Counted from the first letter of the stretch, positions 36,623 through 46,464 are shown. The stretch: DNA of 64,000 nucleotides from Anaerohalosphaeraceae bacterium (GCA_021108375.1 JAIORA010000034.1:248001-312000), one strand, 5' to 3'. The notes: generated by a model from the letters alone, not told the origin. Made by a program: numbers and translations.

Positions 36623-39600
36623 TTACCGGGACATCCTTTCGATAGCATTCTTCAGGTTCTGCTGCTTTTCCTCTGACAGGTTTTCCCCGCCAATTTCCAG
36701 CGCTCGCTGGTAAGCCTTCAAGGATTCATCTTTCTGATTAAGTTTTTCTTTTACCATTCCAATATGCTCATACACATCAGACGGGGCGGATATAAGGCCT
36801 CTACGGTCAAATTGTTGTATGGATGTCTGAAAAAGTTCATCAGCCTTTTCGTAGTCCTTGTTCATAAGTAGTGCATACCCGTAAGTGTCAAGAATGCTGG
36901 GGTCGTTGGGCACAGCTTCGTAGGCCTGTTTTGCGTATTTGACCGCGTTTTTCAAATCCATCCCACTTTCAGCAAGAATATAAGCAACATTATTTAGCAC
37001 CGTAATATTGTTCGGCTGTTTTACGAGCAGACTTTGGTATAGCTTGACTGCCTGGGCCAAATACTTCTTATCGGACGTTTTTGCATAGGCTAACTGAAGC
37101 ACACCCGCCTTATTCATCAGGGAACCGAGTTCAGCCCGTTCATTATCACCAGCGAGTTCGATGCATTTGTCAATATATGTTATAGCCTTGTTGTATTGGC
37201 CCTGCATTTTGTGAAGATTGAAAAGCGAAAGATTAATCGCCAGAGAATCAGGCTCTTTCTGAAGCCTTTCGTCGCAGTATTTAACGGTTTCTTCATAACC
37301 CACAATGCGGTCCATTTCCTGAAGTATCTTGATAATGGTGTTTTCATTTGAATCTATTTTTTCCAATGCTCTGCGGAAATACTGTATCGACGTATCTTTA
37401 TCACCGGTCTGGAATTTAGCGTTTGCCATTCTTGCATAGGCGATTGAGGCATAAGGGCTTTCGAGATATTTCGCTGCTTCGGTCAGTAGCTGTTCATACT
37501 TTTTATCTGCCAGCAGTGCCTGCATTTTGCCGTCAACGGCTGTATAGCTTGGCGAGTCGCTGTTGATTTTGAGGCTGTTTTGCAGTGCTTTATCAAATAG
37601 CTGAAATGCTTTATTGTTATCTTCCTGGCTCAGTGCGAAGTTTGCCGCGCGAACGTACCAGAGGACATCATCAGGGAACTGCTGCAATGTTTCTTTATAG
37701 AAGTTTTCAAGTTGACGCGTCCTTTGAGTCCTTTGATAAAGCTGTTCTAACAGGACTCTGGCCGGTTGTGAGTTATAATTAGTAATTGTTGTTTTCAGTT
37801 CAGAGATGGCTTCTTCTATTCTGCCCAGTGCGAAATATGTCTTGGCAATATCCATTCTTATATCAGCGGATTCCGACAGAGCTTTGCTTTTCTGAAAATT
37901 TTCGAGAGCCTGGTCAAAATTATTCATTGACGAATATAACTGACCTCTCAGTTGCCAGGTACGGGGATTGTTGCTTACTATTTCGATATTCTTGTTGGTT
38001 AATTCAAGGGCTTGCTCGGTTTTACCCTGTCGAGCCAGCAACCACGACTGGAAAAACATCGTCCTGGGTTCGTCCGGGTTCTTCTCTCTGAAGCTTTCGA
38101 GTTTGAGCTGGCCTTCCTCTGTCAGTCCGGCATCGAGAAGCGATTCAATTTGGAGAACTATATTATCTGTGGAATTATTAATTTTGACGAGTTGGCTTGA
38201 GTATTTTAAAATACCTTCGTTATCTTTAGTGCTTCTTGAAACTAACAGCAAACCGCGAACGGTGTTTACGTCTTTGGGAGTCTTTTCGTAAAGGCTGAGC
38301 AATTTTTCTTTTGCTAAATCCGTTTGCCCGCTTTCTAAGTAAAAAATCCAAAGCATCTGGTCATTGCCGGCGAGAAGTGCCTCTGCTTCCGCGGCCCTGT
38401 TCAGGCTGATAAGCAATCTGGAGTACATCGCCAGCAATTCCTGGTGACTGGGGTCTTTTGCAAGGGCTTTTTTGCATGCATCTTCAGCTATTCCGAGCAG
38501 AAGGTCTTTCTTTTTACTGTTTCGTTCCCCACGCGCCAGTTTTGTTGCCAGATGGGCCAGTCGCATGGAATTTTCGACAGTTGGAGCAACTTGCTGTATC
38601 TGCTGAGCGATGGATATAGCCATCTCAGGTTTTGTCGAGCTGATATAATCGGCATAAAAGCTTTTGAGTTCAAGGTCTCTCGGGTTAGTTGCCATTGCCA
38701 TCTGTAATATCCGGCGAGTGTCTGAAATTTGTTCCGGCGTAACGTTTTTGCCGAGGCTTTGGTTTCTCTGGTGCATTACGAAGGCCAGATTTTTTGCGAT
38801 AGTACCGTTTGTCGGATTGAGTTCCATCGCTTTTCTGGCATCTTCGACGGCATCAAAGTATTTACTTGTGGCGGTGTTTATCTGACTACGGAGAAGGTAT
38901 CCATAGGAAAAGACAGGTTTAATTTCAAGGCACGAATCTATTTTTTCTAATGCTGTTTCATAGTCTTCCTTTTGCATAGCCATACGAGCTTTAAACATCT
39001 CGCCATTTAGAGTATCGACGTTGTATTTTTGAGCTTTAGCTATGATATCTTCGGCTTTCTTAAAATCTTTTTGTGAGCTGTATATTTCGAACAACCCGCT
39101 TATCGCCATCAAATTATCAGGCTCTTGTTTCAGTATGGCCTTATAACTTGCGACAGCGTTTTTAATATCTTTGTTTCGTGTATAGTATCCTGCGAGGTTA
39201 AGCTCCCTTGAAATGGGTTCTGTAATTTGTTCAATTGCCTGTAAAGTAATTTCCGACAGCCTTTCCGGGGGGATATTAACAGGGTCCGGCTCATCCAACA
39301 TCAGTTTATACGCTCTTGTGTTAAGGCTTTTATTTTCGGGAGCGTTTTTCAGATACTTTTCGCACAGCGACTTTGCTTTTGCCAGGTCATTTTGCGATAC
39401 ATATTCTCTGCACTGGTTCAGCACAATGTTCTGCTCTAACGGCACCGAGTTTTTCATTGCCTTTTCGATTAGTTCTGTCAATTGTTTTTTATAATTATCC
39501 AATTCAGATTCAATACGCTGTTTTTGCTGCGGGTCGGCTTCTGCGGTGAGTTTCTGCATCTGGCGGTGAGTTTCCATTGCCTTGCGGTTGGCAAGTGCGA

Positions 39601-41302
39601 TTTGGAAATTTATCGTTTCGGCATCGTTTGCATCTCTTTCCGCGAGGAGCTTTTCAGCTTCATCGAGCATATTTGAGCCGAGGTAAACTCCAAGGCGAAT
39701 ATCTTCATATCTCTGATTTAGGGGGTAAGTTTTTTCATAAAAGTCCAGCACCTGAATTGCGTTTTCCCATCTTCGAAGTTTGATTACCGCCTCGGCGAAA
39801 TCAAGCAGAATTTCCGGCCTGCTGTAATAAGCAAGATTTGAGATAGCGCCCTGAAAAAATTTATTAACCGCGCCTATTTCGTTGGTGTTTTCAAGTGCTT
39901 TTGCCATATCATAGCAAAGTTTGCCTAATTGCAAATCTCCCTGAGTGGTACCCGAGGCCGTCATCAGTTCGTACGCGGTATTGAGGAGCTTGATTGCAGG
40001 GTCTCTGTCGCCGCGGGCCAATGTGAGTCTGCCTTTCCACATTATCGAATAGGAGTGTTCGGCACTGCCGAGCAGTTGATTTATTTCGTGTATATGCACT
40101 GCGGCTTTGTCTGCCCAGACAGCGTTATTTTCCTTATCGTCATAGTCAGAAACCTGCCAAAGATAGCTGTTGGCAAGGAATGTATGAAGTGCGAACCTGT
40201 TCATAAACCCAATTCTGGCACGCGGCCCCGAATCAATAACACTATCCGGGTATGTCAATGCCTGGCTCGCAATATCAACAGCTTTGTCAAAGTCTTCGAC
40301 GTTTTTGTTTATCGCGTAATTCTGGTAATAGATGTTAGCGGCACTGAGAGCATAAGAGGTGTTTTTGTCATCAAGTTGCTGAGCCTTTGATATAGCTTCC
40401 ATAGATTTATCTATATCTTTCGGATTTGTCATAAAGAGGTTGGATATCGCGTTATAGGGAAGCGGACTTGATGGGAATTTATTTTTCAGTTCCACTAACT
40501 TAGCTTCGACTTCCGGCAAAATTTCCGGATTGCCTCTTGCGCTATTGATGTCTGATTGATAAAAATTCAGATAGGCTTGTGGCTGGTCGGGGCAATTTTT
40601 GATACCGGTTTCGAGAATTTTCTGTCCTTGCTCTTTGGCATTTTCCATTGCTCCGAGAATGCCTTTTCCAGAAAGTATTTCTCCTTTAAGTGCTGTCGCC
40701 GCTGCGAGATATTTATATACTTCCACGTTTGTCGGCTCCAGTTGTTGTGCCTCTTGGAGCGTTTCTATGGCAGTTGTAATATCGACTTCCTCATCGGTTT
40801 TCTGGCCGGAGTTTACCTGCTCAAAAATCGCCCGTCCTTTAATCCGATACATACGTCCGCTCGTGTCGGTTCCTTTTTCGATAAGTTCAGATGCATCCGA
40901 TTCTACGTCTTTCCATCTGTTCCAGATACCCGAATTTGCTACTTCATAACTGTAGTTAAGCAGAGCCAGTCTCGCTTCGGTATTTTTGGTATCGAACGTT
41001 GTTATTTTTCTCCAGCAGCCCGCCGCTTTATTCCATTCACCCATTTCGATATACATATCTGAGAGCATAAACAGAATGTCTATTTTGAGATTGACATCCT
41101 TTGCATAGGCAAACGCGCGACCATAGGCCTTACGAGCCACTTCATAATCCGGCTCGCTCATCGCCATTTCTGTTTCAGCATCTTGTAGGAATTTTTGTGG
41201 GTCTTTGCTCATTTTCAATATGACCAGTATTCCGCTGGCTATCAGCATAGCCAGCACCAATGAACCGATTATAGCGATTTTTTTGTTTATCCGTTTTGCC
41301 AT
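36623..41302 (-). CDS. Giant TPR-repeat protein of the exosortase/EPS locus (PrsT-like)
   Basis: 1559 residues. An N-terminal TM anchor (KIAIIGSLVLAMLIASGILVILK, about 8-30) is followed by tetratricopeptide repeats along essentially the whole chain, for example ARKAYGRAFAYAKD near 58, AVASYKAILKQEPDN and NAVKYAKQAYEAVPNDPSILDTYGYAL near the C-terminus. No enzymatic domain is visible. TPR proteins of this kind are a standard component of exosortase-linked EPS loci and are thought to scaffold assembly or export in the periplasm. AAAGGA precedes the ATG. EpsI is 13 bp upstream and the Wzc-like gene 40 bp downstream, so this is one operon. Confidence 0.85.
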   Translation of the reverse strand: MAKRINKKIAIIGSLVLAMLIASGILVILKMSKDPQKFLQDAETEMAMSEPDYEVARKAYGRAFAYAKDVNLKIDILFMLSDMYIEMGEWNKAAGCWRKITTFDTKNTEARLALLNYSYEVANSGIWNRWKDVESDASELIEKGTDTSGRMYRIKGRAIFEQVNSGQKTDEEVDITTAIETLQEAQQLEPTNVEVYKYLAAATALKGEILSGKGILGAMENAKEQGQKILETGIKNCPDQPQAYLNFYQSDINSARGNPEILPEVEAKLVELKNKFPSSPLPYNAISNLFMTNPKDIDKSMEAISKAQQLDDKNTSYALSAANIYYQNYAINKNVEDFDKAVDIASQALTYPDSVIDSGPRARIGFMNRFALHTFLANSYLWQVSDYDDKENNAVWADKAAVHIHEINQLLGSAEHSYSIMWKGRLTLARGDRDPAIKLLNTAYELMTASGTTQGDLQLGKLCYDMAKALENTNEIGAVNKFFQGAISNLAYYSRPEILLDFAEAVIKLRRWENAIQVLDFYEKTYPLNQRYEDIRLGVYLGSNMLDEAEKLLAERDANDAETINFQIALANRKAMETHRQMQKLTAEADPQQKQRIESELDNYKKQLTELIEKAMKNSVPLEQNIVLNQCREYVSQNDLAKAKSLCEKYLKNAPENKSLNTRAYKLMLDEPDPVNIPPERLSEITLQAIEQITEPISRELNLAGYYTRNKDIKNAVASYKAILKQEPDNLMAISGLFEIYSSQKDFKKAEDIIAKAQKYNVDTLNGEMFKARMAMQKEDYETALEKIDSCLEIKPVFSYGYLLRSQINTATSKYFDAVEDARKAMELNPTNGTIAKNLAFVMHQRNQSLGKNVTPEQISDTRRILQMAMATNPRDLELKSFYADYISSTKPEMAISIAQQIQQVAPTVENSMRLAHLATKLARGERNSKKKDLLLGIAEDACKKALAKDPSHQELLAMYSRLLISLNRAAEAEALLAGNDQMLWIFYLESGQTDLAKEKLLSLYEKTPKDVNTVRGLLLVSRSTKDNEGILKYSSQLVKINNSTDNIVLQIESLLDAGLTEEGQLKLESFREKNPDEPRTMFFQSWLLARQGKTEQALELTNKNIEIVSNNPRTWQLRGQLYSSMNNFDQALENFQKSKALSESADIRMDIAKTYFALGRIEEAISELKTTITNYNSQPARVLLEQLYQRTQRTRQLENFYKETLQQFPDDVLWYVRAANFALSQEDNNKAFQLFDKALQNSLKINSDSPSYTAVDGKMQALLADKKYEQLLTEAAKYLESPYASIAYARMANAKFQTGDKDTSIQYFRRALEKIDSNENTIIKILQEMDRIVGYEETVKYCDERLQKEPDSLAINLSLFNLHKMQGQYNKAITYIDKCIELAGDNERAELGSLMNKAGVLQLAYAKTSDKKYLAQAVKLYQSLLVKQPNNITVLNNVAYILAESGMDLKNAVKYAKQAYEAVPNDPSILDTYGYALLMNKDYEKADELFQTSIQQFDRRGLISAPSDVYEHIGMVKEKLNQKDESLKAYQRALEIGGENLSEEKQQNLKNAIERMSR

Positions 41303-41315
41303 TTTAAAATTTCCT

Positions 41316-42077
41316 TTATTTGTTTGGGGTAGAGGTTGTATTCCAGTCTGGCCAATGATATTTTTCCAGGGCTGGCAATAATTTACTCAGGACTTTTTCC
41401 GTTGCTGCGATGGTCTCATCTCTTTCGGGGTAGAGTCCATTTTTGTTAAAAAACTTTACTTCGACTTTGGAAAAATATGAGTATTCGTTTGTCAAATCGC
41501 CAAGTGCAAATCTTGTCGATGTGCGATTGCCTTTGTAGAGGTTGTTTACTTTAAAAAAGTATATCACGGTAAATTTACTCTCAGCCTGCCAAATTTCTGC
41601 AGGGCTTGTTTTAAATGTCAAACTGGTTGCCGGTACATCCGCGATGTTCGCGTCTGCGATATGCAGTTTTATTGAGGCCTTGTCAGCTATCTGATGTCCG
41701 CCGCCGGTATAACAGGCTTCCGGCACGTGCGGCACCTGGTCGGGGTTGCCGGTATAATAAGTTACAAAGAGCGAGCAGTGTCGGACAGGACTCATTTCAC
41801 ATACCGTCTCGTCTTCGAGCGTCCACTGCAGATAGCTTTCGGTACCCAGTGATTCAAGTATATCTTTATTGGTGATTTTCCGTTTGTGGATAAGTTTATA
41901 GGGGGCAAGTGCTGTTTCGTCCATCAAATCGAAGGGTTTTTTAAGAGGCAGTGCTTTTTTTATCAGTGTAATTCCGTAATGGTCTTTTCGGTATGATATA
42001 TAGATACTGCACAGAACTATTGCTGCTACGCAGATTAGGAAGGGCACTTGAAGATAATTTTTGATTATATCTTTCAT
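41316..42077 (-). CDS. Exosortase-associated EpsI-family protein (DUF3485)
   Basis: 253 residues. One N-terminal TM helix (VPFLICVAAIVLCSIYISY, 11-29), then an extracytoplasmic domain. The EpsI hallmark, a Cys-containing motif following a short stretch of aromatic strands, is seen as VTYYTGNPDQVPHVPEACYTGGG (Cys122). EpsI is encoded next to, or fused to, exosortases and is required for EPS production in some systems, with unknown biochemistry. It is separated from exosortase by 480 bp of repeats, yet is followed closely by the TPR gene. Confidence 0.85.
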   Translation of the reverse strand: MKDIIKNYLQVPFLICVAAIVLCSIYISYRKDHYGITLIKKALPLKKPFDLMDETALAPYKLIHKRKITNKDILESLGTESYLQWTLEDETVCEMSPVRHCSLFVTYYTGNPDQVPHVPEACYTGGGHQIADKASIKLHIADANIADVPATSLTFKTSPAEIWQAESKFTVIYFFKVNNLYKGNRTSTRFALGDLTNEYSYFSKVEVKFFNKNGLYPERDETIAATEKVLSKLLPALEKYHWPDWNTTSTPNK

Positions 42078-42140
42078 AATTGTTTCTTAGTATCAAACTC
42101 AATTTTTGTTGTCATTGCCTTTTTCAGCCGAAGGCCGAAT

Positions 42141-42549
42141 GTTTAGCCCCCAAGCAGACTTGGGGGGGGTATTTCTGACACTTTCATTGCTTTCTATTTT
42201 TTACTTGCCATTTCGCCATTAGCCCGTAGGTCTTGCCCTGCGGGTATCTGCATATTTCCTATTCCGCTCTCATTGCCATTTAGCCCCCTCATTACTATGA
42301 AGGGGTTCGTACTTCCGTATTTTCTATCCCTTCCGCACACGACTTTGCTTGTCCCGCACCAAATAGGCAACTGCCGTAATTTGGTGCGCGGGTCATTTCG
42401 ACCAACGCGGAGAAATCTTGTTTTTCATTTAGCCCTCTGATTTATCAGGGGGTTGTTTGTCATACCCGCGAAAGCGGGTATCCAGTTTTTTGTATCTTGT
42501 TTTTTAATCTGCGTAATCCGTGAAATCCGCGGTTAAAACAATCTGTGTC
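42141..42549. repeat. Block B of dispersed stem-loop repeats inside the exosortase locus
   Basis: Elements in order. 42141-42170: TTTAGCCCCCAAG / CTTGGGGG. 42219-42250: TTAGCCCGTAGG, loop TCTTG. 42280-42308: TTAGCCCCCTC, loop ATTACTAT, GAAGGGG. 42353-42392: a long stem CCCGCACCAAAT / ATTTGGTGCGCGGG with a nested GGCA/TGCC hairpin. 42391-42420: ATTTCGACCAACGCGGAG. 42427-42455: TTTAGCCCTCTGAT / ATCAGGGGG. 42459-42485: arms ATACCCGC / GCGGGTAT. 42508-42549: GCGTAATCCGTGAAATCCGCGG. No coding sequence is supported in 42078-42557. Confidence 0.75.
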
Positions 42550-42557
42550 TGATTCTT

Positions 42558-43526
42558 TTACCTTTGCGAACTATCCTGTCTCGTTATTATCAATTCTTCT
42601 TCAACCTGCTGTTTTTCTTCTTCCATAAGATTCGACATAAACCAGGCCAGCAGCCCATACAGCCCGAAAGCCAGTGGCAGCATAAGCATTCCGAGCATAT
42701 CGTGATAAATGCCCTGTGCATATTTGGGGTCCCAGAGAATATAGATAAATCCTGTTATTGTTACTCTTATTGTATTACTGAGTATAGCTATCGGTATCGT
42801 GCTGGCCAGCAGAACAAGTCTCTGCCAGAGCGGCCGGTAATGCAGATAGGCCATAGCTACTCCCAGTGCTAAGAAAGCCATCAGCAGACGCATTCCGCTA
42901 CACGCCTCAGCCACATCCAGTGCCGGCTCCATTCTAATCCCTTTATATACTACGTCAATCACAACGCCGCTTGACGTTGCTTCAAGATGATTGACCAGGC
43001 TCAAAATTTGTGCCGCTACCGTCGCCGCCAGTCTCCTCATCGGAATTGTAATATCATTATATATTCGTGCCGGCAGGGGCATTGCGAAAACCATATACGC
43101 GATTGGCAGCCACGTCTGTTTAAGCAGTTTCCACCCGCCGAGAAACAGAACAACCGAAGCTATCGTCGGTATGATTACGAGCGATTTGAAATAGCCGAAT
43201 TTATAAACGAATATCACAAGCGGAAAAAATATCAGACAGCAGATTAAAAAAAACAGACCTGCATAATTTATTTTTGGCTCAAGTTCTACAATTTCTTTTT
43301 TGTGCTGGTGCAGAAAGTAAAGACTGAAAACCGGTATCAGAAAACCGTGTGACCAACTGCTGTCGTTTACCCATCTGTGAACTATCGAATATATCTCATT
43401 ATTGTACAGCAGGTACAGAGCAATGGCAATAATCGCCATTTTTATATAGGTATGTACGCCGAGTTGTCCCCAGCTTCCCTGCTGAGTCTCACCGGTTTGT
43501 TGATTTGTGTTAATACCGAGTTCCAA
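42558..43526 (-). CDS. Exosortase (archaeosortase/exosortase family transpeptidase-like)
   Basis: 322 residues, about eight to nine TM helices. The catalytic set is intact: EACSGMRLL (Cys209), SNTIRVTITG (Arg254) and GIYHDMLGM (His275). Exosortases cleave a C-terminal sorting signal of the PEP-CTERM type and are thought to pass the protein to a surface anchor linked to EPS. A hydrophilic N-terminus (about 25 residues) and a Glu-rich tail flank the core. Start is TTG with GAGG 11 nt upstream; no better start is available. Gene order Wza-exosortase-EpsI-TPR-Wzc. No PEP-CTERM substrate is recognisable in this window. Confidence 0.9.
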   Translation of the reverse strand: MELGINTNQQTGETQQGSWGQLGVHTYIKMAIIAIALYLLYNNEIYSIVHRWVNDSSWSHGFLIPVFSLYFLHQHKKEIVELEPKINYAGLFFLICCLIFFPLVIFVYKFGYFKSLVIIPTIASVVLFLGGWKLLKQTWLPIAYMVFAMPLPARIYNDITIPMRRLAATVAAQILSLVNHLEATSSGVVIDVVYKGIRMEPALDVAEACSGMRLLMAFLALGVAMAYLHYRPLWQRLVLLASTIPIAILSNTIRVTITGFIYILWDPKYAQGIYHDMLGMLMLPLAFGLYGLLAWFMSNLMEEEKQQVEEELIITRQDSSQR

Positions 43527-43555
43527 ATTCTCTATAACCTCAACCCCTCATTATT

Positions 43556-45169
43556 TTACAAGCCTGAAAACGGTCTGCGAGTAAAGTAGTCCACATCAGC
43601 AAAATTCCGGTCGTATATAAACCCGAAACCATAGCTCGCTCGGAAGGCATTTCTGATTACCGCCATAAATCTTGTTATGCTGTGCGTTCCTACATTTATG
43701 ACATCGTTAGGCTTAATAAAGAAATCAGGCTGAGTGCCGTTAGCTATTTTTTCAAGATCTACCATAACGATTTCTTCTTTTTTCTCTCCGATTCTGCGTA
43801 TTACTTCACATTTTTTAGGCCAGGCCAACTGTCCCAGACCACCCGCGGCGGCGATAGCCATTTTCAACGTCATTGGCCTTCCAGTCAAGTTAATTATTCC
43901 CTGATTATTGACGTTTCCAAGCACATAAAATTCGCCCACGACATCGAGCTGAGCGGTAACCGTATCGCCGGGCTTGATAATTATGTTATATCGAGGGTCT
44001 CCCCCGAAGAGCTTGTCCTTGGGAACTTTAATTACTCTGGTTTGCACACCGGCAGTATCGATTTGGTCCCAGCCGAAATCCATAGGCTTTTCCGCCACAG
44101 CAGTCTGTCTTTTCGGCTGCCAGGTTGGCCGTTCCGGTATGCTTTGTTGTTGCTGCGGCTCAGATTGGGTAGCCGCTGACTCTGTTCTCACTGCCACCCA
44201 TTTGCCGTCTTTGAATACCCACTCTACACTTTCCTGCTCGGCGTTTTGCCCTGCCAGCGAAAGCATAACGTTTTCGGGCAGTTTGTGTTGCGGTGATTGT
44301 GCACCTGCGATTGTTTCCGGCATAGCAAGCATTTCCAGCTCTTTGTCGGTAACCAGTTCCGCGGTCGATATAACAAAACTCTCGGCCTTTGCCGAGCTGC
44401 TTATTGACGGTGCGATTACTTCAAAGAGTTCCTGATTCTGCGGAATTACAACAGGCTCTTGAATATGGTTATAATCTATATAGTCTTGGCCAGCCTGTTT
44501 GGGCTGAGTCTGCTGCCCCTGCACCTCTGCTGTTGCCTCTGCCAGACTTTCTTCACCGGTTATCCTGCGTGTAACGTATATGTAGCTTACGTTAAATTGT
44601 CTTGCCGAGCCGGCATCCGCGAGAGCGTCCATAAGCCTGTAATCAGACCTTGGTATAGCGTATCTGCCCGGCTGGTTAACGCCATCACCGAGTACGGTAA
44701 ATACTCTGTTTTGTGATTGCATTAGAGAAACGGTTACGGACGGGTTTTTCAGGATTCCAGGCGAAAGTGCGTTCCGTATTTCGTCTTCGAGTTGTGATTC
44801 TGTCAGCCCGCCGGCCTGAATTTGTCCGATTTCCGGAATTGAGATATTGCCGCTTTCGTTTACAGCGTAATTTTCAACATATTGAACATTTTCCTGGAGT
44901 AGTTCAAAGACTGATATTCGGATTGTATCGCCGGAAGCGAATGCGTAATCGAGGTCATAGGCCACAACGTCAGCAGGGCGGGGTTCTTGTGTGCCTTCGT
45001 ATTCCGATGCACTTTCTTCGGAAACTCCGAGAGAGTCCAGAATGATATTTACAGCTGGCACAGGCCGAAATCGGCCGATTTGCGTCGGATCTAAGTGGTC
45101 TTTACTACAGCCGTTAAGCACGGTTAGCAAAAAAAGTCCAACGCAGCAGTATTTTTTATACAACATCAT
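43556..45169 (-). CDS. Polysaccharide export outer-membrane lipoprotein, Wza family (Poly_export/SLBB)
   Basis: 537 residues. The lipoprotein signal ends VLNGC (Cys21). Poly_export domain about 75-150 (YAFASGDTIRISVFELL, SGNISIPEIGQIQAGGLT), an SLBB-like domain 155-200 (VNQPGRYAIPRSDYRLMDALADAG), a long Gln/Glu-rich low-complexity insertion about 210-375, then a second SLBB (YNIIIKPGDTVTAQLD, GLGQLAWPKKCEVIRR) and a C-terminal amphipathic segment. The insertion makes it about 150 residues longer than typical Wza. It should form the outer-membrane EPS channel and opens the EPS operon behind its own promoter. Confidence 0.88.
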   Translation of the reverse strand: MMLYKKYCCVGLFLLTVLNGCSKDHLDPTQIGRFRPVPAVNIILDSLGVSEESASEYEGTQEPRPADVVAYDLDYAFASGDTIRISVFELLQENVQYVENYAVNESGNISIPEIGQIQAGGLTESQLEDEIRNALSPGILKNPSVTVSLMQSQNRVFTVLGDGVNQPGRYAIPRSDYRLMDALADAGSARQFNVSYIYVTRRITGEESLAEATAEVQGQQTQPKQAGQDYIDYNHIQEPVVIPQNQELFEVIAPSISSSAKAESFVISTAELVTDKELEMLAMPETIAGAQSPQHKLPENVMLSLAGQNAEQESVEWVFKDGKWVAVRTESAATQSEPQQQQSIPERPTWQPKRQTAVAEKPMDFGWDQIDTAGVQTRVIKVPKDKLFGGDPRYNIIIKPGDTVTAQLDVVGEFYVLGNVNNQGIINLTGRPMTLKMAIAAAGGLGQLAWPKKCEVIRRIGEKKEEIVMVDLEKIANGTQPDFFIKPNDVINVGTHSITRFMAVIRNAFRASYGFGFIYDRNFADVDYFTRRPFSGL

Positions 45170-45186
45170 TTTGGCCTTCGATTGAA

Positions 45187-45215
45187 TTTATATTTTTCAA
45201 CTCATTTGGCGTAAA
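45187..45215 (-). promoter_or_regulatory. Promoter of the EPS/exosortase operon
   Basis: On the minus strand TTTACG (45210-45215), a 17-bp spacer and TATAAA (45187-45192). It predicts a short leader of about 11 nt before ATG 45169. Confidence 0.45.
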
Positions 45216-45439
45216 ACCGCCTGTTACATCAAGAATAATCGGTTAAATGGCTCCGCCCCTTAACGTCAAAGCAGGTATTTACGCCCGTCCAAACGCAAAA
45301 CTTAGAGACCTTATCCTTATGTATTATCGGCACTTAGCATTGAATTACTGCAAAGAATCGCATCTGAAAAACCATGGTGGTCAAACGGATTTGTTGCTAT
45401 CGGTCCTATAATCCCAATCGGCACGCTCTATGTACCCAA

Positions 45440-45640
45440 TAAGGGGGGGTGATGTTCAAAAAAAATGGGAAAAAAACGGGAAAAAATGAAAAAAAACGAG
45501 CGGAAAATGAGGGAAAAAACAGGGGAAAAAATGAGGGGGAAATGGGAAAAAATTGACAAATCAAGGCTGTTTTTGGGCTATTTCAAGCTGTTTTGGGTCA
45601 TTTCGAGTAGTTTTGGGCAATTTATCGGAGATTTTCGCGA
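45440..45640. repeat. Strand-asymmetric low-complexity tract and 20-bp degenerate repeats
   Basis: 45440-45560 is almost pure A/G on the plus strand (GGGGGGG, then AAAAAATGGGAAAAAAACGGG-like units). 45567-45630 holds three degenerate units of about 20-21 bp beginning CTGTTTTTGGGC, CTGTTTTGGGTC and TAGTTTTGGGCA. They sit between the EPS operon and the lipoprotein gene. No credible gene is seen in 45170-45718; 45216-45439 has no recognisable motif. Confidence 0.6.
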
Positions 45641-45718
45641 ATTTGAGCAATAAAATTTCTTTCGTTTTTGAAATTCTTAGCCAAAATTTGCCGGTTTTGT
45701 TGATTTTCTTAACAAAAA

Positions 45719-46396
45719 TCAAAATTTCTCGACAAAGATGCTGAATTGTGCGGCAAATTGCTTGTTTTGGCCTGCTTTTAGCACAAAAACATCTATTTTT
45801 GTTGGCAAAATTATTTCAGAATTTTCAATTTTGTGATAATTGTAACCCTGAATTATGTACGAAATTTTGCCTGTGGTTTTTGCCGTATCGATTTTTTTGC
45901 TCTGTCGATTTTGATATAACTCGATACTTTTGTCGCCGCTGACTCTGCCGTATATCTGTCCATCGATATTGATAGTCGCCTCCGGCGAGAAATCCGCTCC
46001 GGCAGTCTGAATCGAGCCGGTTGTATTGGCTAAATAAAGTTCCAAAAGGGCGGTTGATATTTCTCTGCTGAACATCAGTTCCGCTCGCGGCGGCAATTTA
46101 GCACTTTTTGGCTGGTTGTAGCTGCTGCCCGCGACAGACCATTTAAATACCGCTTCCGGCTCCTCGGCTGAAAACAGCAGGGTCTTTTGCTCAGGGTAGA
46201 GCAACTGTTTTTGCTTAGTGAAATACTTACTGCCATCAGGCTGGTCTATCGCAATGACGCAACTCAACTTTACAGGCATTTCATTTTTTAAGTCCAGCCG
46301 TGATTTCGATTGACCGCCGGGCCGGCATCCGCAAAAAGCGATTGTAACCGCCGCTATAATAACAACGGTCGCAATTTTAATGTTCTGATTGGACAT
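45719..46396 (-). CDS. Small putative lipoprotein of unknown function
   Basis: 225 residues from ATG 46396, preferred over 46426 because GGG lies about 10 nt upstream and the signal peptide then starts properly (NIKIATVVIIAAVTIAFCGC, lipid Cys about 24). The mature part is beta-rich with no recognised domain (PVKLSCVIAIDQPDGSKYF, PEATINIDGQIYGRV). It is flanked by dispersed repeats upstream and the low-complexity tract downstream. It may be surface- or outer-membrane-associated. Confidence 0.65.
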   Translation of the reverse strand: MSNQNIKIATVVIIAAVTIAFCGCRPGGQSKSRLDLKNEMPVKLSCVIAIDQPDGSKYFTKQKQLLYPEQKTLLFSAEEPEAVFKWSVAGSSYNQPKSAKLPPRAELMFSREISTALLELYLANTTGSIQTAGADFSPEATINIDGQIYGRVSGDKSIELYQNRQSKKIDTAKTTGKISYIIQGYNYHKIENSEIILPTKIDVFVLKAGQNKQFAAQFSIFVEKF

Positions 46397-46431
46397 TTTA
46401 ATTTTACCCGTAATAAATTTATTCACATTCT

Positions 46432-46455
46432 GGATTCCCGCTTTCGCGAGAATGA
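46432..46455. repeat. Dispersed palindrome, GCGAAAGC family, inverted
   Basis: Read on the minus strand: GTCATTCTCGCGAAAGCGGGAAT. The arms have one mismatch. It is a relative of the copies at 21428, 42459, 61655 and 61929. Confidence 0.65.
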
Positions 46456-46464
46456 CAACGGTTG

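Noticed and set aside
45465-45653. Lys/Glu-rich 62-codon frame on the plus strand
   Set aside because: Coding appearance is produced by the purine-rich tract; no ribosome site and no family resemblance.
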